Source: Nitzschia sp. DOCU1 | Lineage: Eukaryota; Bacillariophyta; Bacillariophyceae; Bacillariales; Bacillariaceae | Direction of reading: 5' to 3' | Assembly (NCBI GenBank): GCA_951394045.1 | Contig: OX595988.1 | Location: 1,937,352-2,001,351, forward strand | DNA length: 64,000 nt | In this document: piece by piece, positions 29,380 through 39,316 of the stretch | Layout: the number at the start of each line of letters is the position of its first letter | How positions within the stretch are numbered: the first letter of the stretch is position 1 | The notes under the pieces: model-generated | What the model was told of the DNA's origin: nothing | Database searches by the model: none | Seen by the model: only the letters and a program-made list of their open reading frames with translations | Made by a program: the position numbers and the translations under genes

Positions 29380-32300
29380 ATGCAAGAAGCCAGTCACTGG
29401 ATAAACAAATATGAGTTGGTAGAACCACTCAAAAGAAAAGATTTGCCCAAACGGCAGCCCAATGATTGGGTAAGGCCCGGGGATGTTGATTGGTCGCGTG
29501 TTCTAATGTCGTTTGAGCGAAGGGACAGTTGGCTTGTTGAATCCGTCATTGTAACCATACTCGAGGGGATGCTGCCCAAGGGAACGTTGCTACTACCTCA
29601 TTATATAGCCGAGCTTTTTCAAGGGCAAGAGGGGAATCTTGGTCCTGAGAATGGACGTTGGCAGCGATTCTTGGCCAATACCAGAGAAAAATTCCAATCG
29701 CAGCAACCCAATTTTGAACGGAGACAAATGGTGCGAGTTGTTGCCGCAGTCAACCTGCGAGAAAATCACTGGATTGGGTGCGAGATGGACCCATTCAAAA
29801 GGAGGATTTGGGTTTATGATTCTATGATCCCCACTGGTTTGGCAGGTAGGGTATATCTATTTGATCCCATGCAGAAAACCAACGAAAAATTGCCTGTCAC
29901 GTACAAAAAGTTTCATGTGATGTCGCAGTTTGTGGACTGCTTGTACAACCACCGCTCTGCCCCTTGGCAAATGGTATTTCCAAAGAAAGAGGAGGTGCCC
30001 CAACAAGTGAACTCCTGGGATTGTGGCGTTTATGCCATCATGATTCTGATGGAAGTTGCAAGGTCACAACCCATTGGCTGGATTACACCGACCGACGTGG
30101 GGAATGCGCGTCAGTACTTTTTGAAACTGATCATTGCATTGGGTAAGAAAAAACATTGTCGGTTCGATGAAGAAAAGTTGGACATTGACGAGCGGGCTAT
30201 GTTGGACGTCTACAAGGTCCATTTTGTGCAGCGTGCGGGTGCTGGAATTGGTGAGGGGGAGACAAAAAAAGGAGCTGCAGGGCGTAGGTCGGGCTATCGA
30301 CTACGAATCAGGAAGGAAACAATCGCGAAGGACAGTACGAAAGAGGAGGTAATATTGATAGCAGAAACTCCACCAGATACTCCGCCAAAGAAGCAAAGAA
30401 GGAATGCCCTCACTGGTGATGAAGAGAGGGAGGACGATTCAAAAAAACCACCAGCAAAGCGACGGTCCGACTACCGACTACGCAGCAAGGAGGCAAGCAC
30501 CATGGTGTCCACACGGAGTGGGGACAAAGCGACTAAGGTCTCCACCAAGGTACCAAAGAAGGGCCCCACCAAGACGGCAAAGCAGAGGGGCAAGCTGACC
30601 AAGAAATCAAAGGCCGCCGCAAAGGAAAACAACGGCGGCAAAGCCCTGGGACGGGACAACGTTCAAGAAATCGAAGCAGAGCTGGAGGATCCATATTTCG
30701 ACTCCCCGTCCTTTTCACTGGACTCCTCCATATGCTCATCAGTTCGCGGATCTTTGAATGCTGACACCGACGACCAGGAATGGAACAAAAAGTGCGCAAG
30801 GGCGATGCAACCGTTTGGTGAATTCGGGTTCCAGATTGAGTTGAAGTCACTGCATTTCCCCCCACTGTTAAAACCAGGAGAAAACTGGGACGAGGCACTG
30901 CTCAACACTGGCCTTGGGCTGCTCGCCGCAGTATGCCAGCAAAAAGAGGAAGGCTTTTATATTTACCCCACAGTTCTATCTGGCGCTTACTCCTTCAAAG
31001 AGGGTTATGCTGCCAAGCCAACGGACCTGGGCGGCGCTAAAGTGGTTTTCATCCCTCTCCAGGTAGACGAACCTACCGAGCACTTTTTCCTCCTCAGAGT
31101 GGAAAAAGGGCCCTCCGAATCTGCTTCGGCACAGATGAATGTGACGTTATTCGAGGCCGTCGTTCGGGAAGACGGGGGTGCACCCAAAACCCTGGAGGAA
31201 CTCGAGGCGGATGACCCAGACTTCTTTGTAACTGCTCAAGAGCTAGCAAAGACAGCCATGCGGTGGATTGGTTTGGAAGGAGAAGCCCGGCTGACTGGGT
31301 ACGAGAACATAGCTTCCGCCCCGACTGATAGTAACAGTTGCGGTCCGGCCATCTTGCTGAAGCTGAACCAGGAAGTTGGTTGTCCTAATTGGGAGGACTG
31401 GCCCTCTGGAGGTGACGCTAGGTGGACCACAAAGGCAAAAGCGCTTCGGCTTGTCAGCAATGCCCTCCTTCATTTCTGGGACAAGCTAGTGCCAAACGGT
31501 GGTGAGGACAGCAACAATTGGGCAGTCTGCAAAGAGATCAGTCTGCGCCTCCATAGGTTGACCCCCCGATCCTTCATCGGGCTCATCAGCCGACTCAAAT
31601 GTTCCCCCTGCGTCTGCGTGGAGAAAGTACAATCCCAGTTTGTCTCGCTAGGTTGCTGCTTCCGCAGAATGCACTCCCAATGCTTTCTTGCGGAATGGAC
31701 GCAAAGGGGGCAGGAGAGGGCTGGAACTCGGCCATTGTGCAGTAGCTGCAACGGGCAAATCGAAGAGATCCAGCTCATCAACGAGAATCTTGAGAATGGA
31801 ATGTCAAAATGGTACCCACCGCCACGGGGCCCTTATGAAGAGGATTTCAAGGAGTGGCTGGAGGATTTGCAGAAGAAGCCGATGGTGGAGGACCCAAATC
31901 TCCCCATCGAAGAATTGCCCCAGGTCGCCCCTCAACTCACTGCCTCCCCCACGAGCAGCAATATTCTGACCTCGCCAGTGGTCACTTCGAAGACGCCAAT
32001 AGGGTTAAAAGGGAGCACAGTGCCGGTCCAACAAGAACAGTTGAGTGTCCATGCCGGTGTGGAGGAGGGAGAAGAAGATTCAAAAAAACAATCAGCAGCC
32101 AAGGATCAGGGTGAAGAAGATTCAAAAAAACAATCAGCAGCCAAGGATGGTGGAGACTGCGAAATGGACGTTGACGTGGCCGAGCCAGGGGAAAATCAGC
32201 AAGGCAAGCCTTACCGGGGCAGAACCATGCAGACACTAGATGTTGGGAGGAAAGACGGGGAAAAATACCTGGTGTGTTGTTTTTGCCACAATTTCTTTGG

Positions 32301-32973
32301 AAAGATCAATGCCGAATTGTCAAAGAACTACAGAAGTGACAATGACGCAAGGATCATTTCCTATGTTTCTAATGAGATTGCCTGTTCCCAGCTGAGAAAA
32401 AAGAGCGGGTATAAAAGCATGGTCCAACACTTGTGGACATGTGGCCTTGCGAGGGGTAAAACAAGGGATGATTGGCCAGATTTCTTCGATCCCTGCTATG
32501 GTGGTAAAAAAAGGAAGGGGGCCCTGACAGATGCGGAGAAAAGGAGAACAGAGCCAAACAAAGCCAACAAAGGTCACGAGGGTAGGTGCAAGACCATAGC
32601 GGATGTCAACCCGACTGACCTGGTCCTTTGGTGCCCACACTGCGAGAGGGTTAAAGATGTGAAAAGAAATGTTGTGGAAGCCTTGTGCCCACACTGCCGA
32701 AAGGATAAGGATGGTAAGAGAAAAGCCAAGGAAGCATTTTACCCAAATTGCCCCAAGAATGCATTCAAGAAGCTCGGAGAGCATTGGTTGGTTGCTGACC
32801 TAGAAATGGAAGCCCATCATTGCATTAGGAAGACTCATGCTTGGAAGAGGATGAGGGAGCATGTTCGGGATCATGTTATGATGGGAAGGCATGGATTGGA
32901 AAAGCATAGTCTGGAGGTGGAAAACTCACTACCACTGTTCTACCGTCACAAAGACACACCTAGCTTACCATAA
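29380..32973 (+). CDS. Ulp1/SENP (C48) peptidase with second peptidase-like domain and RING-like finger
   Basis: Intronless ORF of 1197 codons. Domain 1 (about 115-260) is a C48 SUMO/NEDD8-type cysteine protease: His130 in ENHWIGC, Asp147 in WVYDSM, Gln208/209 and Cys215 in VPQQVNSWDCGVYA. Basic low-complexity sequence with nuclear-type Lys/Arg clusters follows (about 290-425). Domain 2 (about 485-700) repeats the plan more loosely: His568 in EHFFLL, Glu592 in TLFEAV, Cys654 in DSNSCGPAILL. A RING-like finger (about 741-793) has CSPCVC, CCFRRMHSQC and CSSC. Two 14-residue copies with EEDSKKQSAAKD precede a C-terminal Cys/His-rich part (CCFCHNFFG, CPHCERVKD, CPHCRKD). The union of deSUMOylase and E3-like parts is unusual. 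It might modify host SUMO or ubiquitin targets. Confidence 0.85.
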   Translation: MQEASHWINKYELVEPLKRKDLPKRQPNDWVRPGDVDWSRVLMSFERRDSWLVESVIVTILEGMLPKGTLLLPHYIAELFQGQEGNLGPENGRWQRFLANTREKFQSQQPNFERRQMVRVVAAVNLRENHWIGCEMDPFKRRIWVYDSMIPTGLAGRVYLFDPMQKTNEKLPVTYKKFHVMSQFVDCLYNHRSAPWQMVFPKKEEVPQQVNSWDCGVYAIMILMEVARSQPIGWITPTDVGNARQYFLKLIIALGKKKHCRFDEEKLDIDERAMLDVYKVHFVQRAGAGIGEGETKKGAAGRRSGYRLRIRKETIAKDSTKEEVILIAETPPDTPPKKQRRNALTGDEEREDDSKKPPAKRRSDYRLRSKEASTMVSTRSGDKATKVSTKVPKKGPTKTAKQRGKLTKKSKAAAKENNGGKALGRDNVQEIEAELEDPYFDSPSFSLDSSICSSVRGSLNADTDDQEWNKKCARAMQPFGEFGFQIELKSLHFPPLLKPGENWDEALLNTGLGLLAAVCQQKEEGFYIYPTVLSGAYSFKEGYAAKPTDLGGAKVVFIPLQVDEPTEHFFLLRVEKGPSESASAQMNVTLFEAVVREDGGAPKTLEELEADDPDFFVTAQELAKTAMRWIGLEGEARLTGYENIASAPTDSNSCGPAILLKLNQEVGCPNWEDWPSGGDARWTTKAKALRLVSNALLHFWDKLVPNGGEDSNNWAVCKEISLRLHRLTPRSFIGLISRLKCSPCVCVEKVQSQFVSLGCCFRRMHSQCFLAEWTQRGQERAGTRPLCSSCNGQIEEIQLINENLENGMSKWYPPPRGPYEEDFKEWLEDLQKKPMVEDPNLPIEELPQVAPQLTASPTSSNILTSPVVTSKTPIGLKGSTVPVQQEQLSVHAGVEEGEEDSKKQSAAKDQGEEDSKKQSAAKDGGDCEMDVDVAEPGENQQGKPYRGRTMQTLDVGRKDGEKYLVCCFCHNFFGKINAELSKNYRSDNDARIISYVSNEIACSQLRKKSGYKSMVQHLWTCGLARGKTRDDWPDFFDPCYGGKKRKGALTDAEKRRTEPNKANKGHEGRCKTIADVNPTDLVLWCPHCERVKDVKRNVVEALCPHCRKDKDGKRKAKEAFYPNCPKNAFKKLGEHWLVADLEMEAHHCIRKTHAWKRMREHVRDHVMMGRHGLEKHSLEVENSLPLFYRHKDTPSLP

Positions 32974-33089
32974 TACATTAATAGAGGTCCAAGATTTAGG
33001 TAAACATTGACTTAGTTGTCAAGATTCATGAAGGTGCTTATGTGCCTAACTACCACATCTGAATTGGAATTTAGTGCTCATACAAGTCA

Positions 33090-33595
33090 TATTGGTAGGT
33101 GGACTTGAATATTCTGTAATGGGAGGTAGGGACAAATCTGCTCGGTCAAAATCGACTTAAAGTCGAATTGGTCCAATTGGTAGGTGGCCTTAGCCTGGGG
33201 TTGGGGCGAAGAAATCCAATTGGTTGTCTTCCAGTCAAATGAGTCCGATTGCCTTAAAGTCGAATTGGTCCAATTGGTAGGTGGCCTTAGCCTGAGGTCG
33301 GAGCGAAGAAATCCAATTGGTTGCCTTATAGTCAAATGAGTCGGATTGACTTAAAGTCGAATTGGTCCAATTGGTAGGTGGACTTAGCCTGAGGTCGGAG
33401 AGAAGAAATCCAATTGGTTGCCTTCCAGTCAAATGAGTCCGATTGACTTAAAGTCGAATTGGTCCAATTGGTAGGTGGCCTTAGCCTGAGGTCGGAGAGA
33501 AGAAATCCAATTGGTTGCCTTTCAGTCAAATGAGTCCGATTGACTTAAAGTCGAATTGGTCCAATTGGTAGGTGGCCTTAGCCTGGGGTCGGAGC
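33090..33595 (+). repeat. 97-bp tandem repeats with half-site cores upstream of the acidic-protein gene
   Basis: TTAAAGTCGA occurs at 33157, 33254, 33351, 33448 and 33545, exactly 97 bp apart. Each is followed by AATTGGTAGGTGGCCTT (33175, 33272, 33369, 33466, 33563; the third has ACTT). A further lone core is at about 33090. Minus-strand ORFs of 65-82 codons arise from the repeats but simply reflect the repeat period. Confidence 0.95.
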
Positions 33596-33739
33596 AAGGG
33601 TTTAAAAAAAATGATGGGCAGGTGGGCATGTGCCCCAACAATGACAAAAACTGGGAGGGCCAAAACGAGTTGGGGAAACGGTGTTACATCAGTCTAAAGA
33701 AGAGATTGGTTTTAAAGAGAAGAAGATTGAAATAAGAAA

Positions 33740-34678
33740 ATGTTGGAACCTGGGGAGTTGGTTATGTTGGAAGAAGTCATGGAAGAAACTGTCAAAAATG
33801 ATTCCAATGATACGGATGGGCATGCTAAACAGAAGGTAAATGCCCCGTCAGCTGTCCGTTTGGAACCAATAATGGAGGAGCTTTATGCAGACATAGACGC
33901 ATTGGAGATGATTGACCCGCACAGGTCCAGGGCAGTTGAACAACAATTCATTGAAGAGATTAAGGCAATTATTGCTCAGGCTCGTGATAAATTACGAAAA
34001 GGTGAAGAGACTAAAATTCCAGTGGAAACCACTGTCGTTGTGGTGGATGGTAAACAAGGGAGTGGTGAAATGCGCCAGGAGGTTAGCAAAGAAACGCAAA
34101 CAAGAGATGACAGTGTTAGCGTAAAAATGGATAAAGTGGAAGAAAGTGAGTGTGCTCATGTTGAGAAAAAAAGGAAGATGAATTACGAGGAGTGGGAAGC
34201 ACCGCCGGTGGAAAATGGGGAGTGGTTGGAGGCAGAAGGGTTTGGAGCATTACGTAGGTCCCTGGAGGTGGGAGTCCCGGAGGATGTCGAGGAGGCTGCA
34301 TTTGTAGAGTGGGATGAAGAGGAAGAGGCCAGGAGGTTGGAGTTTGAACGTAGGGGTAACAGGCTGTGCGAGCAGTGTGGTTCTGACCCATGTTGCCTTG
34401 ACAATTACTCGCGTGGCAAAGATGGGAAGGAAAGAAGGCTTGGACATGACATGATAAGTTTGGGGGAAGGAATGAAGGATAGAGATGGAATGAGTAATTT
34501 GGAAGTACGCCATAAATTGGAAATTTTTGCGAAGAGCTTCATGAAAAATCTGGTGGACGACAGGTTTAAAGACAAACTTCCAAAGTGCGTTGAGGAAGAA
34601 ATAAAGAAAAGTTACCCGGAGAGGGGGGTGAATGTGAAGAATACCTTCAAACAAGGGTATATGTATTTCTTGGATTAG
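33740..34678 (+). CDS. Acidic element protein with a Cys cluster
   Basis: Intronless ORF of 312 codons from the ATG at 33740. Residues of about 1-150 are acidic and helical. The middle has KKRKMNYEEWEAPPVEN and a Glu-rich stretch. A Cys cluster CEQCGSDPCCLD (around residue 214) could bind a zinc ion. The C-terminus has KKSYPERGVNVKNTFKQGY. No family was recognised. The gene lies immediately after the 97-bp repeats, and the minus-strand small gene follows within 12 bp, tail-to-tail. Confidence 0.65.
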   Translation: MLEPGELVMLEEVMEETVKNDSNDTDGHAKQKVNAPSAVRLEPIMEELYADIDALEMIDPHRSRAVEQQFIEEIKAIIAQARDKLRKGEETKIPVETTVVVVDGKQGSGEMRQEVSKETQTRDDSVSVKMDKVEESECAHVEKKRKMNYEEWEAPPVENGEWLEAEGFGALRRSLEVGVPEDVEEAAFVEWDEEEEARRLEFERRGNRLCEQCGSDPCCLDNYSRGKDGKERRLGHDMISLGEGMKDRDGMSNLEVRHKLEIFAKSFMKNLVDDRFKDKLPKCVEEEIKKSYPERGVNVKNTFKQGYMYFLD

Positions 34679-34689
34679 TTTAAAAAATC

Positions 34690-35215
34690 TTAAGTTTGTG
34701 GTTCCCAGTTGAACTCATTCTCCTCGTTGTCAGAAGTGCTAGCAGCAGATGCATGGGTGGTGGTGGAATTGGTAGCAGCAGTATGTCTGGTGGTAATTTT
34801 CCTGGCCTTAGTTCTCTTGCGAATGTGGGGTGTGGCTGATTTGGCTATGGAAAAAAATTGGTCGAGGGAGTGCTGCTTGCCTTTCTTTACTTCTTTCAAT
34901 GCTTGACGTTTGACTTTTTTGGCTGCACGTTCTTCGAATTGGTAGGATTCGTATCGTTCCCTGGCCGTTTACATGGGGGGGGAGCTTGTTGAGGTAGAGG
35001 TGGCACTGGGGACAGTGACAGTCTTTGGATTGGTGTTCGATGACAACTCGAGGGTCATAGGTAGGGTCGATTAGCCGGCGGGAGAACTTCACTTGGGGTG
35101 GACTACTCTCTGGAGATGAGGTCATATTGGGGGATAAGGAGGATATGGTTGTAACGATGAGGATAGGGTAAACAGGCTCGATGAGGGTGGTTTTTTGGCA
35201 TGCTCCACACAACAT
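34690..35215 (-). pseudogene. Small Cys-cluster gene with PIP-box-like motif, frameshifted
   Basis: The frame from an ATG near 35215 gives LCGACQKTT, a Ser/Pro-rich middle and CHCPQCHLYLNKLPPHV, then shifts. A second frame of about 93 codons resumes at 34968 with TARERYESYQFEERAAKK and reads to the stop at 34690. Dropping one A of the AAA at 34968-34970 joins them. An eight-base G run (34975-34982, plus strand) lies beside this point and may be the cause. The C-terminal part carries QHSLDQFF, which fits the PCNA-interacting peptide pattern (Gln-x-x-Leu-x-x-Phe-Phe) with basic residues on both sides. Whether the break is real or an assembly error cannot be told here. Confidence 0.5.
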
Positions 35216-35384
35216 TGCAAAATCGAAAATCAATGAGTGGGCGACTGGCCTTTTGTCATTGGTGGTTTGGTGCTAAGGCTATAGCTATTTAGCCTGATAA
35301 GGCCATTTATGAGATGGAAATCGCTGGGGCAATCACCTCCGTGGGGAAAACGAGGTTGGGGAAATCAGTTGTTATCGAGTAAGT

Positions 35385-35500
35385 AGGGCCAGGTACCAGT
35401 TGATGGATTGGAAATGGTAGCTGGCCCTTGTGTGTCCAGTAAAGACTATCGTAAGAAGGGCCAGATACCAATTGATACATCAAAATTGGTAGTTGGCCCT
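35385..35500 (+). repeat. Two palindromic modules near the right end
   Basis: The modules at 35385-35428 and 35457-35500 are 44 bp each: 17-bp arms of the AGGGCCAGGTACCAGTT type pairing at about 15 of 17 positions around a 10-bp spacer, 72 bp apart. They match the modules at 28905-29271 in plan and core. This is the last shared repeat before host sequence. Confidence 0.92.
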
Positions 35501-35788
35501 TGTGTGTCAGGTAAAGAGGATTCGATCGCCAAGGTTTGGTGATGGATCGCCTTTTGGAAATGAACACATGGTACTAATTCTACATACGTCGACTGATAGT
35601 AGACGTCGTACTTTTTAAAAAGTCGAAATAGGCGAAACTTTACACATAGGACATCGTATCATACATACTACGATATGACGCCGAAAATGTTGTGTTGAAA
35701 AAAGTAAAAAAATCGACACATCCAAAAAAAAGATATGGCACACCCTCCATTTCGAAGATGATGATTCGAAGGAATGAAGTGATATGGA

Positions 35789-36822
35789 ATGAGTAAACAT
35801 TTGCATCTTTTGATCCTTGTCGCGGCTGACCTCTTAGGTGGGGCGTCAGCAGTCCGTACACGCGTTACGTGGATCAACGGAATCGGCTACAATGAAAAGC
35901 ACGTGAAGATTGAAGTGGGAAAACTTTCGAAGCTGTTCGGTGCCACTGTTCACTGCTGTTTTAATCCGAGCGCAATGTCGAACGACAATGATATGATGGG
36001 TTATTTGAATGATTTGACTCAAGCTGGCACTCAAAAATTAGGTCGGATGACGGAGGAAGTGAAAGCCTTGGTGAAGTGAGTACACGTGGGAATCAAGTAC
36101 ATGTCGCAAATCCGGTAGAGAATGTTTCTCACCACGTGTGGATGTGAAGCCACCTGAAAAATGCGGTCGCTTTTGTCGGAAAGAATGGCCGCGTCATTCA
36201 CATTGCGCATTCGCAAGGTGCTCTCATAACTTCGTTGGCTGCCAAGCAGTTAACGCCTCTGGAAATGAATCGCATTGAAGTTATTGCGTTTGGAGGCGCT
36301 GCCGCCGTAAGACAAACACCACAGACGCCATTTCATCGATGCATTAACTACTACTCGGTCAATGATCCACTACTATGGGTTGTTCCGTCAGCCGAACAAG
36401 CACTTCGATCAGGGTTGGTAGCAGATGAGGAATTCTGTTTTCTCGTCCCTAAAATTGGAGATCCAATTCAAGATCATTATCTGTTGAATCCAACCTACGC
36501 TCAAGCACTTTCTTGGGAAGGTCAAAGATATCGAAGAATCTATCGGCGCACATCTTATTGGATACTGAGCTGGATTTTTGTCCTCCTGAGGACGTTTCTG
36601 GAGGCTACGATTATCAGTCTCTCGCAGTTTGCGTCAAATATTTCAAGCTACATCAGCAGTAGGCAGCGCCAACTGGTGAAAATGCTTGAGCTTTTGTTGA
36701 GGAGGATTGTGCTGTGCGTTCTGCTTGGCCTTCGGAGAGCCCGCGATCACGATAAGAACGCTATAAAGGCTGTGAATCGCAAAGAGCTAGTGCCCGAGGC
36801 GGGGTGTGTGCCCGCAAAATAG
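35789..36822 (+). CDS. Alpha/beta-hydrolase-like (lipase-type) protein
   Basis: Two exons, 35789-36075 and 36150-36822 (319 aa), joined by a 74-bp GT-AG intron. The N-terminus begins with a possible signal segment (LHLLILVAADLLGGASA), then TWINGIGYN, which fits the oxyanion-hole region of lipase-like hydrolases. Exon 2 has HIAHSQGALIT: a nucleophile elbow of the G/H-x-S-x-G kind with Ser as the probable nucleophile. Downstream, GGAAAV and YYSVNDPLLWV could hold the acidic residue. The C-terminal third is hydrophobic (YWILSWIFVLLRTFLEATIISLS), suggesting membrane attachment. Substrate unknown. The gene starts only about 290 bp after the last element repeat. Confidence 0.75.
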
Positions 36823-36879
36823 TCAAAAGACAACGTTCTTTACAGAACTATCTCGTCTGTATATATAGCTATTGAATCG

Positions 36880-38243
36880 CTACTTGGTTGGCTTAGTGCC
36901 GTCGTTGTTGGTCAAGCTTTTTCCTGCGCTTTGGAGATCTCCTGCTGGCGACGGCGCTTGAGATGATATGTCGTGCAACGCAGTAAGTGCCAGCCTCCGT
37001 GCATAATCGATTTCTTTCGCCCTCTGCATCTCCTGCTGCTGCCTTATTGCAGCAGCAGTCAGCCAGAGTTTGTTGGCAGGGGCTGGGCCAGGGTTGAGGC
37101 CAAGATACTGTTGACGAGTGAAGGCATGTGTTAATGGAGTGAAATTCTGATACGGACTCGGCTGACCAAGTAGGCTGGCAGCAACGAGACGGGTTGGATC
37201 CACCGTGTAAGGGTTGCTCGTCCCACGCGGGAAAATCGAAGTATCCAAACCGGAGAGTGAACTGCTAGTCGCCGGCCTCGAGCCCAAACCCCCCGGGGGC
37301 CTCACAAAACCAGACGTTCGGTGGGATGCTGCACTCATGATTCCATCTGTCTGGTTGATCCCGAATAGTCGATCAAAAACCCTTGAAGAATCAATTTTCG
37401 CCTCCTCCTGCTGGTCCCTGGTGCTGCGACGACTTGCAGAATCTTCGACGGCGGCTGGTTGTTCTAGCACCCCAACTTTGTTGCTTGAAGCATCTGGCTC
37501 TATTGTGGCTCTTCGAGATAATGATCTGTCAGAAGACTCACCGATCCCTTCCTCTGGTTGTGCCTTGGTCGCGGTCGGCGCCTGCTCAAAAGAAACCGAG
37601 GACCCGTCCAAGAAGACGGAAGGACTCCTGCGATTGCTTGCTGCTGATGCTTCGTAAGAAATACTGGCACAATTATGTTTTTTTAGTCGAGCAGCAAGTT
37701 TCGGTTTTGTCTCTTCGAGCCGCTGAACCGCTTTTCGGATGGCATGACCAACTTTATCTCGTGCTTCGCTATCTTTGATTCTGTACCACCTTCCAGTCGT
37801 GGGGTCTTTCTTGATAAAACCACCGTTGGGGCTACTTTGATTGACTTTATCAACAATAATTGCAATGGCTTCGCTCTTTTCGACCTTCGTTCGAGCACCC
37901 ATGTAAGCTCCGACATGCTGCTGAATGAAGTCTCGAAAATATCGATTTCCGTCTACAGAGAATCAACATGAGTAAAATGACTACAGCTATGCGGCTGTTT
38001 TGAACACCATCATGATGTAGTATGCCAGCCGGGTTCAAACTTACCATGATGAAAATTTTCTCGAGCCCTGCCACAAATTATATCTTTTCCCGAAGGCTCG
38101 AAACTAATAGGAAGGAAATCAATGTTGTAGGACGCTATGTCTACCGGTGCGGCTGAAATGAGACTGGAAACTTTGAATGGAAGGCCAAACGGCGTCTTGG
38201 ACATACTGATGGGCCCCGAGATCGACTGAAAACAAACTGTCAT
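36880..38243 (-). CDS. DUF6824-type protein, probably nuclear
   Basis: Two exons on the minus strand, 38243-38045 and 37952-36880 (423 aa). Splicing reunites the family motif: DIICGRARENFHH continues as DGNRYFRDFIQQH, then ARTKVEKSEAIAIIVDKV and FIKKDPTTGRWYRI with KVGHAIRKA. This DUF6824 module is widespread in diatoms and of unknown function. It lies at about residues 40-130; the remaining 290 residues are Ser/Pro/Gln-rich and look disordered, as in transcription-associated proteins. The frame also extends upstream to a second possible ATG at 38504; the first part of that extension is less protein-like, so I chose 38243 with modest confidence. Confidence 0.78.
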
Positions 38244-39316
38244 CGCTGTTTGGCTCAAGAGCTGCTCCTTGGACGGCTTCTTGGCCTGAATATTGTGGAT
38301 AAGAGTTCTTGCGCTTAGGGTGTAGTGATCAGATTGCCAAGGAGATGATGAGAAATCGATGGCCAACCGCTGGAGGGACAGGTGCAGTGTGATATTGTGA
38401 TCATAATCGTAACGAACCACCGTGGCGTTTTTGGTCGGTGGGGTTCTGGTCGGGCTTCTGGCGTAATATCTGCAACAATAACGAAGCCAAGGGAAACGCT
38501 TCAAGTGGTATACCCAAGGGCTATATTAAAATTGTCATAGAACATGAGGGCATATCACAATTGTGCGACAGGGATGAGTCTCAAGACGAACAGCAACCTA
38601 AAGTAAAGTCATTCTTCGTTTTTCGTTCAAGCGATCGCTTAGTTGGAGTTGAACCTGGGCCTTCTTTTCTTCTTGAATTCTCTTCGCAGGAAAAATTAAG
38701 AACTTCAAGAATTAGGCACTTGAATCTGTGGGTGGAACAAGAAAAGAGTCCCAAGAAGATACACTGGTAACGTTGCTCGCGCTCCCCTAACACCGCACAT
38801 TCCTTGGTTGTGGTGGCGCTTATGATGTGTATAAATATCATTGAGAAACAGGACTGATGACAGTCCACCCTGTACTGTACGATACAGACAGTACGATACT
38901 GGTATAATGTATCGTACTCGTAAATTTAAAAATATAAAGATGCTTCGATTGTGAGACCCGAATGCCGACAAGTTCGCCGCGCTATTCAAAAAAGACAAGG
39001 AACAGTCATTTTATTGTGTATGTGGTATCAAATGTACCATAGCATGCATGCAAAGTCCCATATTCCACTAAAAGGAGCTTTCCATAGAACGGTCGGTATC
39101 ACAGGCTCGCACCTACGGTGTTCATGTCCAATAGCGCGCGTGACGGACCTTTGTTTTATCCGTACGGGCCATGGTGAGACTTTTGGAGGGGCTGAGAGAT
39201 ACGAGCAAATACCGGTAGATAGTAGACGTCCAATTCAAATTACCTCGTCCATGGGTATCATGATCCCGTGAGATCACGACCAGAGTCTGAGGCGAGATTC
39301 CGATAAAACAACGCAT
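38244..39316. other. Intergenic region, promoters of divergent genes
   Basis: This 1073-bp region may include a longer 5' end of the DUF6824 gene. ORFs of about 110 codons occur on both strands without recognisable motifs. It holds repeated TACGATAC/GTATCGTA words near 38870-38925. No gene is supported. Confidence 0.4.

Larger units (their letters stand above)
20560..35560. mobile_element. Putative giant tyrosine-recombinase element (about 15 kb), ends not defined
   Basis: A block of unusually long intronless ORFs interrupts intron-bearing host genes. In order it holds a tyrosine recombinase (+), an overlapping ORF (+), a 1255-codon orphan (-), a 1197-codon Ulp1/RING protein (+), an acidic protein (+) and a frameshifted small gene (-). 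Repeat arrays lie in the gaps at 23335-24540, 28905-29271, 33090-33595 and 35385-35500. All but the 181-bp array share the core AAYTGGTAGGTGGCC, which links the gaps into one unit. A recombinase at one end reading inward fits Crypton-like elements and, with cargo, the Starship architecture known from fungi. Cryptons are known in stramenopiles. The borders given are estimates: no terminal inverted repeat or target duplication was found, as expected for recombinase elements that duplicate only a few bases. Confidence 0.6.

Noticed and set aside
33087..33529. Series of 65-82-codon minus ORFs in the 97-bp repeats
   Set aside because: They arise from the repeat period; no independent coding evidence.
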